In this document: piece by piece, positions 34,256 through 43,117 of the stretch
How positions within the stretch are numbered: the first letter of the stretch is position 1
Layout: every line of letters begins with the position of its first letter
Origin: Treponema sp. UBA6367
GTDB taxonomy: Bacteria > Spirochaetota > Spirochaetia > Treponematales > Treponemataceae
Direction: 5' to 3'
Length of the DNA stretch: 64,000 nucleotides
Assembly: GCA_002437725.1 (NCBI GenBank)
Contig: DJRF01000024.1
Span: 54,972-118,971 of the forward strand
Made by a program: the position numbers and the translations under genes
Notes under the pieces: model-generated
The model's input: only the letters and a program-made list of their open reading frames with translations
Database searches by the model: none
Told to the model about the DNA's origin: nothing

Positions 34256-36541
34256 TTACACTTTCATTACTTCTTCTAAAAGCCGCCAGTCGCTGCCGTC
34301 GATGTCATCGCTGAAGTGTTCTGTGCAAATGCACAGACGACCTTTTTTATCAGTGCGCACAAATCCGCCTTTCAGCTTGTACTCGCTAAGATAATTTTTT
34401 AATACTTCAAATTTTCGTGGCGCAAAATCATCGATGTTTTGGCTCTGCCCGCTCGCGGAAAAACCGCCTTTCGTTTCGATTATCCAAGTTCCGTCCGCAG
34501 TACCTAAAACATAGTCCGGATAGAAGAGCCGCATTTTTCCGCTTCCGTCTTTGTACGCAACCGAGTAAAAGTCCGTTCCCTTGTCGCCGTTTTTATAAAA
34601 CCAATGCACAAAGGGTGAATTTTCACAGAATTCTTCAAACTTTCGCTCCGGCATTGAACGGACTTCCGCAGATTCCCGGTAATCGGCATAGACATTTTTG
34701 CTATAGACTTTCTGAGCCTTGTCGCTTCCATCAAAGGTAAAAAGACAGACTTGTGGAATGTGAAAATCCTTTTCTATGATTTCTGACGGTTCAAAGGTAA
34801 GAGTCGCCTGCGTTGAATTTCCTAGTTCTGTTATTGCCTCGTGAAAATCAGTTTTCAAAAGAGCGGCATTATTGATTACAAACGCATACAGTTCCCGCGT
34901 TTCAAGATTTAAAAGCGAATATTTTCTGCTGGCAACTTTTGGATTTTTGTAGAAAACCCGGCGGAAAACCGCGTTCATCTTTTCGTATTTCAAGCTTACT
35001 TCCGTACTCAAAATTCCTATTTCATGATGAAACTGCCTTCCGTGCGTATGCGTGTTTAGCGGAATTGCAAAGTTGGAATCATACAGCTTATTCATTTTGC
35101 CTGCGTCCAGAGTTTCAGTCTGTCCTATTTTTGCTGAAACCACAATTTTATCGCTGAAAATGTAGCCGTTCTTTGCCAAAAGTTTTTGATTGCCTTCAAA
35201 ATTTCTTCCGGCAGTCAGGGCGTATTTTTTTTCAAAATGATTCACGACATTTTTCATCGTTTCCTCGGCATCATTTTCGTCGATTACATCCGGGCGTTGC
35301 TGAGTTTTTAGAGTAACGTCCTTGTATTCATCTTTTAGCTGAATGTAAGCCGCATCCCATGCGCCGTGTTCAAGAAAAGCCTTCGCTCCTTCAGTAAATT
35401 TGTTGTCCCAGGTATACAGATAGCAGCTGTCCAGAGCGTTGTCGCCGTAATGATGCGCGTTAGGCATTCGGCGGATTCGCCCGAAAGTCTGAATTTCAAA
35501 CTTTTCGCCTTCGTGGTCGCGGAGTTTTACAAGAATATGCGCACGAGGGCAATCCCAGCCGGTCGCAACCGCCATCTTAAAAATCAGAGCTTCCTGCCGC
35601 ACATCATTTTTTTCGATTTCTTCAAGATTTTCGTGCCGGCTGAACTTGCTTTTTCCGTTTTCGCTCAGCCAGATTGCAAGCTTTCCGTTTTCAAAGGAAA
35701 CACCGTGATTTTCAAACCAGACTTGAACTTCATCCAGCAATGAATCGGACGAGTTCGGCATTTGAACCAGAATCAGCGGATTTACATTTTCGCCATTCTC
35801 AAGGAATTTGCCGCGCAAGAGCCGCTGTTTTTCCAAAGCCTTGTTCAAAAGGTAAGAAACCTGACTTTCTCCTTCAAGTTCCGTGATTTCGCTGCTCAAA
35901 ACCGTAATCGGAAAACCTTCGTTTATAATCAGCATTTTCTTGACAAGCCCTTCTTCGATTACATCTTTTTCAGGAACTTCGATAAATTCAACCTTTGGGT
36001 CGCTCTGATTGTAACCGTTCGGTGTGGCGCTTGCGCGGATAATCGGAAGCCTTGCGCCAGCGTCCTTAAAATAGTTGATTATCACCGCGGATTTTTTACT
36101 GTCGTTCATGTGGCTTTCGTCGATAATCAGAATGAAATTCAAGCCGGAATCTCGGGCACAACGGATGTACTCGATAAAGTTTGTGTGTTCTCCGTCGCGA
36201 ACGGCGATATTGTCGTTTTTATTCAGAAGCTCCCAGTTGATAAAGCAGCAGTCGTTTTCAGAAAAACCGCTGGTCATCACATCGGAAAGCAGTTTTGTCT
36301 GCGCTCCATGAATGTATGCGTCCATTTTCTTTTTGCTCTGCTCTTCAAGGTTGCCTTTTCCTGGCGTGAACCAGATGAAAACCGTATTTGCGTGGCACTT
36401 CAAGTATTCGTCCATAAAGTGCGTGAGCATGATTGTCTTGCCGCTGCCCGTGCAGGACTTTAGGATGATTTCTTCCTTGCCTTTTTCGATTGCCGCTTGG
36501 ATGCGAGAAATCGCCGTCCGCTGAAAATTCATTAAATCCAT
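34256..36541 (-). CDS. res: Type III restriction enzyme, Res subunit
   Basis: Res supplies ATP-dependent translocation and DNA cleavage in a type III system. The 761-residue protein has an SF2 helicase core: Walker A SCTGSGKT (about 28-35), IIDESHMND, RASATPN, VATGWDCPRA and TFGRIRRMPN. A C-terminal PD-(D/E)xK-type nuclease site is visible as FYPDYVL followed by WIIETKGG. It is shorter than the classical EcoP1 Res. It lies 13 bases downstream of mod. The base composition is well above the local average, which suggests acquisition. Confidence 0.9.
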   Translation of the reverse strand: MDLMNFQRTAISRIQAAIEKGKEEIILKSCTGSGKTIMLTHFMDEYLKCHANTVFIWFTPGKGNLEEQSKKKMDAYIHGAQTKLLSDVMTSGFSENDCCFINWELLNKNDNIAVRDGEHTNFIEYIRCARDSGLNFILIIDESHMNDSKKSAVIINYFKDAGARLPIIRASATPNGYNQSDPKVEFIEVPEKDVIEEGLVKKMLIINEGFPITVLSSEITELEGESQVSYLLNKALEKQRLLRGKFLENGENVNPLILVQMPNSSDSLLDEVQVWFENHGVSFENGKLAIWLSENGKSKFSRHENLEEIEKNDVRQEALIFKMAVATGWDCPRAHILVKLRDHEGEKFEIQTFGRIRRMPNAHHYGDNALDSCYLYTWDNKFTEGAKAFLEHGAWDAAYIQLKDEYKDVTLKTQQRPDVIDENDAEETMKNVVNHFEKKYALTAGRNFEGNQKLLAKNGYIFSDKIVVSAKIGQTETLDAGKMNKLYDSNFAIPLNTHTHGRQFHHEIGILSTEVSLKYEKMNAVFRRVFYKNPKVASRKYSLLNLETRELYAFVINNAALLKTDFHEAITELGNSTQATLTFEPSEIIEKDFHIPQVCLFTFDGSDKAQKVYSKNVYADYRESAEVRSMPERKFEEFCENSPFVHWFYKNGDKGTDFYSVAYKDGSGKMRLFYPDYVLGTADGTWIIETKGGFSASGQSQNIDDFAPRKFEVLKNYLSEYKLKGGFVRTDKKGRLCICTEHFSDDIDGSDWRLLEEVMKV

Positions 36542-36554
36542 AAGTCCTCCGCCG

Positions 36555-38330
36555 CTACAGCGCCAGGTCGCGGTAGTAATAGTCTGGAATCACATTGACG
36601 CTGATGTTGCGAGCTTTTAGGATTTGCTCCTGTCTTGAAGAAAGGAGGACGTCGTGCCCGACATAGAGAACTTTTGCGGAGGTTGAGCCTGCCGAAACCA
36701 CAGCAGCTATAAATTCTTCCAGCTCATCGTCATCAAGCACGATTGCCACTGTTTTGTCCTTGTCGAAATTGACGGCGTTTTCCAGTTCCACCAGTTCCCG
36801 AACATGCAGAAGAAGCTCGTCGGCATATTCGTAGTACATTTTTTCGCTGATTGGGATAAAGCCGGTTTTGAAGTATTTTAGAGAGCCGGGGAGAGCGTCG
36901 GAATAATTTGAACCGTCTTTGCGTTTTCCAGTGATTACGGTTTTTAGCCGCTGATATGTGATGTCGCGGCAGATGCTGTTTTCGTTATTGGTGCAGAGGA
37001 TGAATTTCCGGTGGCCGCCATCTTCTGCATTTAGTGCAAGTGTTGCATGACCTGCAGAGCCAGAACCTGCGAAGAAATCTAAAACAGTTATGTCTTTCTT
37101 TTTATGATAGTTGATAAATTGCTTAAGCATTTTTACAGGTTTTTTACCACTGCCGAAAGGAACTCCCCCTTCGTGGCGGATATTTCCAAAATCTGGCGAA
37201 AAATCGTATGCCGTAAGAATCGGGAGTTCTCTAGTAGGAGCATTTCCTGTTTCAAAGATTTTTCGTTTTTCCAAAGGAATTCCACTAAACATTTTTCCTT
37301 TAGTTGCATTTGCTTTAGCCGGTCCCGTATAATATCTGTATCCTAAGCCGTCATCACCACGACCTAAAACTTTGTATAAACATCCAAGTCCATCTTCTTC
37401 AATACGAGGTTCAACAATACTTTGAAAAACTTTTCCATAACTCATTGTTGTATATATACTTCCTGTAATCCAAGTCTCTTTTAAACCATCAATATTTCCT
37501 TGAACTTTTTCGATTTTCCAATCACCTTTTTTAAATACAACAACTTCTTGATTTTTTACAAATATATGCTCTCCGTCTTTTAATTCTGTAATCTTAAAAC
37601 AAAAACCATCCAATCCATAATCAATTTTTTCCCGATTTGGATTAAAAAATAGATTATTTTTTGCATAGAATAAAACATATTCCATAAGAGGTTTAAAGGG
37701 TTTTTCTTCATTTATACTTTTTTCAGCATATCGGACTTGAATATGAAATGTTGCCAAATAGTTACCTACACCAAATATTTCATCACACAAAAACTTCATC
37801 GCAGAATATTCATTGTCATCAATAGAAATTGCAATAAATCCATTTTGGGCAAGTAAATCTCTAGCAATTCTTAATCGTTTTGAAATAAAACTGCACCATT
37901 TAGAATGTCTAAAAGAATCATCTGCATCCACATAATCATCATCGTAAATAAAATCTTTATTTCCCGTATTATACGGTGGATCAATGTAAATCACGTCAAT
38001 CTTTCCGCGGTGAGTTTTTTCCAGGAGTTTTAGGCTGGCAAGATTGTCGCCTTCAAGCAGAAAGTTCAGTTCGCCGCCGTTGTCTACGAACAAATCTTTT
38101 TCTTCGGTAAAAATAGGCGCGTACTGTTCTAAAGTCTCATCGATTTTTTCGCGATGCTCTTCAAATACAAGTCCGTACTTTTTGCCGTTCACTTCCCTGC
38201 TAAGTTCTCCAAGATAGCCAAGCAGCTGCGAGGCATTTTTGTCGTTTGCGTTCTGTTCTATAAATGCTTTTATTTCTGCAATTTTTGAAAGCAAATCCTG
38301 TCGTTTTTCGCCTGAAATATTGGTAGACAT
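36555..38330 (-). CDS. mod: Type III DNA methyltransferase, Mod subunit
   Basis: Mod methylates adenine and supplies sequence recognition. The 591-residue protein is of the beta class: the catalytic DPPY motif comes first (VIYIDPPYNTGN, about 113-124), the target-recognition domain follows (about 200-400), and the AdoMet-binding FxGxG motif (LDFFAGSGSAGH) comes after it at about 420. The DNA for the target-recognition region (about 37100-37980) is much more AT-rich than both flanks, suggesting exchange of that domain. The ATG has AGGGG upstream. Its partner res follows; the XRE gene is divergent. Confidence 0.92.
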   Translation of the reverse strand: MSTNISGEKRQDLLSKIAEIKAFIEQNANDKNASQLLGYLGELSREVNGKKYGLVFEEHREKIDETLEQYAPIFTEEKDLFVDNGGELNFLLEGDNLASLKLLEKTHRGKIDVIYIDPPYNTGNKDFIYDDDYVDADDSFRHSKWCSFISKRLRIARDLLAQNGFIAISIDDNEYSAMKFLCDEIFGVGNYLATFHIQVRYAEKSINEEKPFKPLMEYVLFYAKNNLFFNPNREKIDYGLDGFCFKITELKDGEHIFVKNQEVVVFKKGDWKIEKVQGNIDGLKETWITGSIYTTMSYGKVFQSIVEPRIEEDGLGCLYKVLGRGDDGLGYRYYTGPAKANATKGKMFSGIPLEKRKIFETGNAPTRELPILTAYDFSPDFGNIRHEGGVPFGSGKKPVKMLKQFINYHKKKDITVLDFFAGSGSAGHATLALNAEDGGHRKFILCTNNENSICRDITYQRLKTVITGKRKDGSNYSDALPGSLKYFKTGFIPISEKMYYEYADELLLHVRELVELENAVNFDKDKTVAIVLDDDELEEFIAAVVSAGSTSAKVLYVGHDVLLSSRQEQILKARNISVNVIPDYYYRDLAL

Positions 38331-38427
38331 GTTTACCCCTTATAATATGGAGAATATTTATTTAAAACTCCACAAAACAAAGTATAACACCAAAATTACT
38401 CCGTATAAATAGAAATATTTAATTTTT

Positions 38428-38444
38428 ACTCAATTATTATGAGT
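38428..38444 (+). promoter_or_regulatory. Palindromic operator candidate over the -10 box
   Basis: The 17-bp palindrome ACTCAattattaTGAGT ends two bases before the ATG of the XRE regulator and contains a -10 hexamer (TATTAT, 38435-38440) six bases before that ATG. It is well placed for autoregulation by the XRE protein. Confidence 0.5.
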
Positions 38445-38446
38445 AT

Positions 38447-38743
38447 ATGGAAGATTTTTACGATTCTTTTCGTCTTAATATAAAATTTTATCGAGAGAGA
38501 ATGGGATTCAGCCAATCAGAACTTGCAATTCAGGCTAACAGTTCAAATGGCATGATTGGAAATATTGAATCAGGAAAGGCGAAACCATCATTTGATAATA
38601 TATTAAAAATCGCCGCCGCCTTAAAAATTCACCCTGCAGACCTTTTTCTGCGCAATGCTTCATCGACTGTGTCAAACACTAAAAATCTTATGAAAACAAA
38701 ACTGATTCCTCAAATAGAAGAATTTATTGAAAAGGAACTATAA
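38447..38743 (+). CDS. XRE-family regulator, candidate R-M controller
   Basis: The 98-residue protein has a HTH_3 domain at about 8-68 (FYRERMGFSQSELAIQANSSNGMIGNIE, split here as one region). A short C-terminal tail of about 30 residues ends in charged residues. It is divergent from mod and about 116 bases away. The position and size match controller (C) proteins of restriction-modification systems, though C proteins are more usual with type II. The start lacks a Shine-Dalgarno sequence and appears leaderless, as in several known C genes. A palindrome covers its -10. Confidence 0.8.
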   Translation: MEDFYDSFRLNIKFYRERMGFSQSELAIQANSSNGMIGNIESGKAKPSFDNILKIAAALKIHPADLFLRNASSTVSNTKNLMKTKLIPQIEEFIEKEL

Positions 38744-38771
38744 AACAAGAAAAAAGTCCTTATAATTTAAT

Positions 38772-38860
38772 TAGCCCCAACTTCAAGTTTTTTATAACTG
38801 TAAAAAATACTTTCAACGAGTTTACAATTTGTTCAGACGGTTGTACTCGAACTTCGTTTT
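38772..38860. repeat. Truncated MITE-like element R8
   Basis: This is the left half of a long copy (R3 orientation), starting TAgccccaacttcaag and losing similarity at about 38860, in the middle of the element. The 21-bp-period array begins 26 bases further on, so the element may have been cut by a rearrangement that brought the array in. Confidence 0.75.
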
Positions 38861-38885
38861 ATCACTTTTCCTAGTTTTAATCATA

Positions 38886-38982
38886 GGTAACCAAGTTACT
38901 ATAAAGGGTAACTCGGTTACTAACAAAGGTAACTTAGTTACTAAAAAAATAACTTGGTTATTTTTTTGCGAACTTGGTTATT
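38886..38982. repeat. 21-bp-period palindrome array A
   Basis: Five short palindromes (GGTAAC-nnn-GTTAC type; the last two end in GTTATT) start at 38886, 38907, 38928, 38949 and 38970, exactly 21 bases apart. Similarity to array B (46551-46651, inverted) continues rightwards through cttgtttacagttttat to about 39166. Confidence 0.85.
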
Positions 38983-39125
38983 TCGTATTAAAACGCCTTT
39001 ACAGAAGAAAAAATCTTGTTTACAGTTTTATTTAGGGTTTGTCAAAATCCTAAAAACGGCTGAGTCAATGTCTTGAGCGTAAGCGTACCTTGACCAAACG
39101 TATTATTAAAAAAGTTTTTGAGTGC

Positions 39126-39166
39126 GTAAGATAAAATCTGCTTATAAGTCGGCAATTTTATCTTAC
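39126..39166 (+). promoter_or_regulatory. Leader hairpin (gtaagataaaat stem)
   Basis: A perfect 12-bp stem, gtaagataaaat/attttatcttac, with a 17-base loop, lies 60 bases upstream of the lipoprotein ATG. Related hairpins precede the genes starting at 46409, 46762 and 55604. Confidence 0.6.
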
Positions 39167-39225
39167 AACTCTACAAAAAACTTCTATCATTTCAACATTT
39201 CAAAAAAAACAAGATGAGGTTACTT

Positions 39226-39837
39226 ATGAAAAAAACATTTTTGCTATTAAGTCTTATTTTTGTTGAACTTTTTCTCACAGGATGTATCGCTGACAACACT
39301 ATAGTAGAAGAACCAGGATTTTTATATAAAGTAGAAGTAAACATACACAATGAAAGTTCTTCAGAAAAAACTATTAGTACAGAAACTTATTCTCTTTGCG
39401 AAAATGACTGTCATAAATCAGCTGATGATGACAGTGAAAAAACAATCATTGCATCAAAAATGTTTGAGCGATATGAACATATTATTTCTTTCGATCTATA
39501 CCCCCCTCCTCACCTTTCTCACATTTTTAAGATTGATGGCAAAAACTTTGCAGGATTTAATCCAGAAAAATATACTTCTTTTCGAGACATCCATACAGGT
39601 AAGAAGATAGAAAAGATTACAGCTGTAAAAACAGATATTGGTTCTGTCGACTGGTCTCAAGATGAAAAACTTATAATAAATTATGAAGGAAAATCTTTTT
39701 ACGAAAATACAGATTCAATTATAAAACTAATTTATACAATAATTATAAAAGATGATGCAGATATTGCAGATTCAGAAAAATCTGAATATACAGAAGGAGT
39801 AAAAATTTCAATAACGCATAAGGTGGAAAAAGATTAA
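39226..39837 (+). CDS. Unknown lipoprotein
   Basis: The start is ATG 39226, with GAGG seven bases upstream; an ATG at 39214 is out of place relative to that site. The 203-residue product has a lipoprotein signal (MKKTFLLLS to LTGC, cysteine about 20). The rest is a soluble, beta-rich domain with three early cysteines and no recognised family. A run of six C at 39501-39506 falls in the coding region. It is the first gene inside the island bounded by arrays A and B. Confidence 0.65.
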   Translation: MKKTFLLLSLIFVELFLTGCIADNTIVEEPGFLYKVEVNIHNESSSEKTISTETYSLCENDCHKSADDDSEKTIIASKMFERYEHIISFDLYPPPHLSHIFKIDGKNFAGFNPEKYTSFRDIHTGKKIEKITAVKTDIGSVDWSQDEKLIINYEGKSFYENTDSIIKLIYTIIIKDDADIADSEKSEYTEGVKISITHKVEKD

Positions 39838-39901
39838 ATCTTAACTATTTTTAAGGTAAATAAAATATTTTTTAATTTGTTACAATTTTAGTTTCTTAGT
39901 A

Positions 39902-39930
39902 TTTTCAGATTAAAAAAAGTTTTGTATACT
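39902..39930 (+). promoter_or_regulatory. Promoter with leaderless ATG
   Basis: TTTTCA (39902-39907, weak), 17-base spacer, TATACT (39925-39930), six bases, ATG 39937. Confidence 0.45.
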
Positions 39931-39936
39931 AACTTT

Positions 39937-40698
39937 ATGAATGTAAAAAAAAGTTTTTTATACGAACGATTGATGATTCTTTTCGCAGCAATCGTTCAGT
40001 CTGTTGGTTTTGTAATTAGTATCACAGTAGAAAGCTATTCAAATTCCTTTTTGCCATATTGTAGAATTGTTGTACCCATTGCAAACATTTCATGTGCGGC
40101 TATTTGTTTTTTCTTAGTGGCTTTTCCTAAATTTAGATTTATGCAATCTGTTGTTTCATTTATTCAAGGGATAGTAATGACTTTGAATAATCTGATGTTC
40201 TTAGGGATTTTCCTTTACTTCTTTGGAATCGCGCTTCTTTTTTGCTATGGCTATTTAAATACTAAAAGGCAAGTAAAATACGTGCTTTCACTGCTTCCAT
40301 TAATGCTGTCTTTTTTTATAATTCTACCTAAAAGCCTTCCCAAATTTTTTATGGCTTTTTCATATTCCTTGTTTCTAACATTCGCTTTTCTACACTTATA
40401 TTTCACCGTAAAAAATTCATTACTTGACTTATTTCCTTTCTTATCTGATAAAATTTCTACAGCAAAGCTTCCTAAACATGGAGAAACCTTAAATTTAAAA
40501 AATTATGAACTTTCTGAAAGACAAATCGAGATTACAAAAGAATTCTTAAAAGGTACTACAAATTATAAAAAACTTGCAGAATGTTTTGTAACAAGTGAAT
40601 CAACTGTAAAAAAAGAAATGAGCAATGTTTGTAAAAAGTTCGGAGTAGACAATTCTACTGTTCTATTACTTTTACTAAAGCAGTATGAAATAATTTAA
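39937..40698 (+). CDS. Membrane-embedded LuxR-type regulator
   Basis: The 253-residue protein has about six hydrophobic segments (residues about 10-165) and a C-terminal LuxR/GerE-type helix-turn-helix (about 190-250: LSERQIEITKEFLKG, YKKLAECFVTSESTVKKEMSNVCKKFG). It is a one-component membrane regulator with no sensor family that I recognise. It starts at ATG 39937, six bases after a TATACT box. It is adjacent to a series of surface lipoproteins and may regulate them; this is inferred from location only. Confidence 0.78.
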   Translation: MNVKKSFLYERLMILFAAIVQSVGFVISITVESYSNSFLPYCRIVVPIANISCAAICFFLVAFPKFRFMQSVVSFIQGIVMTLNNLMFLGIFLYFFGIALLFCYGYLNTKRQVKYVLSLLPLMLSFFIILPKSLPKFFMAFSYSLFLTFAFLHLYFTVKNSLLDLFPFLSDKISTAKLPKHGETLNLKNYELSERQIEITKEFLKGTTNYKKLAECFVTSESTVKKEMSNVCKKFGVDNSTVLLLLLKQYEII

Positions 40699-40704
40699 TG
40701 ACAT

Positions 40705-41952
40705 TTAAGAATTATGCTTACAAAATGCAATTAAAAATTCATCCCACAGTGAATTTTCATAAAAGCTCAAAATCTCATAATCTGAATTATTCTTAAAATA
40801 ATAAGACTTTTCTTCTTTTGTATGAGGAAAATTAATTCCACAACCTCCAAACAATTTTTTATACAAACTTGAACTTCTGCAATTTGGAACAAGACTTTTA
40901 AAAGCATTTTTTAATTCAGTATTATCAAAGAAAAAACTTGCAGAATTAACAAACTCAAATAAATCAACAAACTCCGAATAAGATTCATCTGTGCAAGCAA
41001 GGTTCGCTCTTATATCTTTTATAATTTCAAACTTATCTTCCACATACAAAATAAGATTTTTACAAAAGGAATTAAACAGCGGCATAAAACTGTTAAAAGA
41101 TTTTGTATTTACAAGTGAATAAGAAAAATCACTAGAAAAATTATTTTGATATTCATAAAAAGTTTCAACTAAATATTCTGCAAATTCTTTTGAATTGAAA
41201 TCCTGAACACAACTTAAATAAGAAGCGATATTTTTATAATCACTACCAATTCCTAAAATTTGAGTTTCTGCACCAACAACATAATCAGTAAGATTTTTTA
41301 ATTCATAACTTACTTCAATCATTTGCATATCGCAACAGTCAAATTGAATTATATCAATATATTTTTTATAATTCTCTTCGTATTCTTTTATATTTCTTGC
41401 CAACTTATAAATTGGCATAGCTTTATTTGCCCCATACCCTGTTGAATAATCTTCAATAACACTGCGTAAATTGTTAGAAATAATTCCATCAGGATAAACT
41501 CCTCTTCCGTGACTCCAAATATTTAAAACCGTATGCCTTGCCGGAAAATATTTATTAACTTTTGAAAGAAAATTGTAAAGAGTTTCAGAATTTGTCATAT
41601 CAAGTTCATCATATTCAAAAATTATGTCGTCATTCATTTTGTTTGGCGCTTTTGTGATATAAAACAAATCTGTACCTTTTCGATTATCTTCCGATTTATC
41701 ATATCCTGGACTTCTGTCAAAAAGAACAATTATATTTGAACTGCTGCTAGACCCGATTTCTTGCAAAGATTTTATATTTTTGATTCCAAACCTTTCAAGA
41801 TTATTGTCTGCGGCCATGTATATCAAGTAATTTACTTCTTTTTCTTCATGAATTTTTAGAACTTTATTATTAGAGTTAATGTCATGATTGCAGGAAATGA
41901 ATTCAAAAATAATAAAAAAAGGAACAATCTTAAATACATTCAAATATTTCAT
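40705..41952 (-). CDS. Clostripain-family (C11) cysteine peptidase lipoprotein
   Basis: This 415-residue protein has a lipoprotein signal ending EFISC. The C11 catalytic pair is visible: His in LNIWSHGRG (about 148) and Cys in IQFDCCDMQMIE (about 203). The N-terminal strand NYLIYMAADNNLE is typical of C11 peptidases, which cleave after basic residues. The 5' end overlaps the upstream serine-hydrolase gene by 23 bases, so it is the last gene of the minus-strand lipoprotein operon. Confidence 0.88.
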   Translation of the reverse strand: MKYLNVFKIVPFFIIFEFISCNHDINSNNKVLKIHEEKEVNYLIYMAADNNLERFGIKNIKSLQEIGSSSSSNIIVLFDRSPGYDKSEDNRKGTDLFYITKAPNKMNDDIIFEYDELDMTNSETLYNFLSKVNKYFPARHTVLNIWSHGRGVYPDGIISNNLRSVIEDYSTGYGANKAMPIYKLARNIKEYEENYKKYIDIIQFDCCDMQMIEVSYELKNLTDYVVGAETQILGIGSDYKNIASYLSCVQDFNSKEFAEYLVETFYEYQNNFSSDFSYSLVNTKSFNSFMPLFNSFCKNLILYVEDKFEIIKDIRANLACTDESYSEFVDLFEFVNSASFFFDNTELKNAFKSLVPNCRSSSLYKKLFGGCGINFPHTKEEKSYYFKNNSDYEILSFYENSLWDEFLIAFCKHNS

Positions 41953-43111
41953 ACATTAAACTGTCTATATTTGGAGTTTTATCTTTTTTCATATTTGAAG
42001 AAGTTAATATTACAATGCAAACATCTTTATTTTTGTTGTAAAACATTAAATTTTCATCACCAATGCTCCGTCCATAGGAACCTAAAAATTCAAAGTCTTT
42101 ATAAAAAAGATTTCGTATTCCATAGCCATAAGCAATCTGCCCAGTATTTTTATCAGTAAATAACGAAACAGAGTTTTTTATTTCTTCGCGAAGTTCTTTT
42201 TCAATACTTCCATTAAAACTTAGCAAATTGTATCCCCATTTTGATATTTCTTCTGCAGTTGAAACAATTCCACCTGCCGTCCAACCACACTTTCCTAACA
42301 GTTCTAGAACGTTGGGAATTATACCTGCAATATCAATTGGCGTTTTTCCATCTCCAGAAAGTTCCATAAATGTATTTGGATAACAATGCGGATGAGCAAC
42401 TTTGTTTAAGTTCACACTATCTTGTGGATAAAGCAAGACCGAAATATTCATAGGCGACAAGAGGTTTTGATTTACATATACGTTTGCTGCTTCATTTGTA
42501 ATTTTTTCGATTATCATTCCTAGCAAAATGTAATTCGTTGAAGAATATAAAAAATTACCACTAGACTCTGAAGGTTTTTCAATAAAAGATAAAATACTTT
42601 GAGCATTCCAATCATTTGTTTTTGAAAATGGATTGTTATAAATCAATGCAGGATTTTCTGTATAATCGCTTATTCCAGAACGATGCGATAAAAGCTCTTT
42701 TATTGTTGCATTTGGGTTAATATAAATTGTGTTTATATTTTGAATGTATTTTGAAATGCTATCCTCTAAAGAAAGTTTGCCTTCATTTTTAAGCTTTAAA
42801 ATAGCAGTTGCAACAAAACTTTTTGTTATGCTATAAACAAAGTGAGGAGTCTGAATTTCATTTTTTGTTTTGCAAGATATAGAGGAATAACCATTTGCGT
42901 AATTATAATTTAACTTCTGTGATTTACTAAAAACAGATACAGAAATCGCAGGTTTATAATCCCATTTTTCTATATAATTACAAATAACTTGTTCAATTTT
43001 TTCAAAAGTTGATTTATTACAGTTGTATTCAACATTTTTACATGCCGTAAAAAACACAAGGGCGCAAACTATTAAAAGATTTATAAAAAGCGACTTCATC
43101 TGATTCATCAT
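41930..43111 (-). CDS. Serine hydrolase (class C beta-lactamase-like) lipoprotein
   Basis: The 393-residue lipoprotein (cysteine about 24 in FFTAC) has the beta-lactamase/DD-peptidase fold. The SxxK motif is YSITKSF, with the nucleophile Ser. The second motif, normally Y-x-N, reads YSS in LYSSTNYILLG. The third-motif region is less clear. Substrates may be peptidoglycan peptides or esters. Start is ATG 43111 or 43108 after GAGG. Its signal-peptide DNA is nearly identical to that of the two unrelated lipoproteins upstream. Confidence 0.85.
   Translation of the reverse strand: MMNQMKSLFINLLIVCALVFFTACKNVEYNCNKSTFEKIEQVICNYIEKWDYKPAISVSVFSKSQKLNYNYANGYSSISCKTKNEIQTPHFVYSITKSFVATAILKLKNEGKLSLEDSISKYIQNINTIYINPNATIKELLSHRSGISDYTENPALIYNNPFSKTNDWNAQSILSFIEKPSESSGNFLYSSTNYILLGMIIEKITNEAANVYVNQNLLSPMNISVLLYPQDSVNLNKVAHPHCYPNTFMELSGDGKTPIDIAGIIPNVLELLGKCGWTAGGIVSTAEEISKWGYNLLSFNGSIEKELREEIKNSVSLFTDKNTGQIAYGYGIRNLFYKDFEFLGSYGRSIGDENLMFYNKNKDVCIVILTSSNMKKDKTPNIDSLMYEIFECI
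43041..43096. repeat. Shared signal-peptide module, copy 1
   Basis: A 56-bp segment encoding the lipoprotein leader (SLFINLL to FFTAC), repeated with at most a few changes at 43998-44053 and 44956-45011. Here it is fused to a serine hydrolase. Confidence 0.9.
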
Positions 43112-43117
43112 TCTACC

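Noticed and set aside
38829..39035. Open frame of 68 codons with GN-x-VT-type heptapeptide repeats
   Set aside because: It is a translation of the 21-bp palindrome array and the repeat R8 end; there is no ribosome-binding site and array B does not preserve the frame.
39501..39506. C6 tract in the 39226 lipoprotein as a phase-variable site
   Set aside because: Six bases is short for slippage at a useful rate and the frame is open as sequenced.
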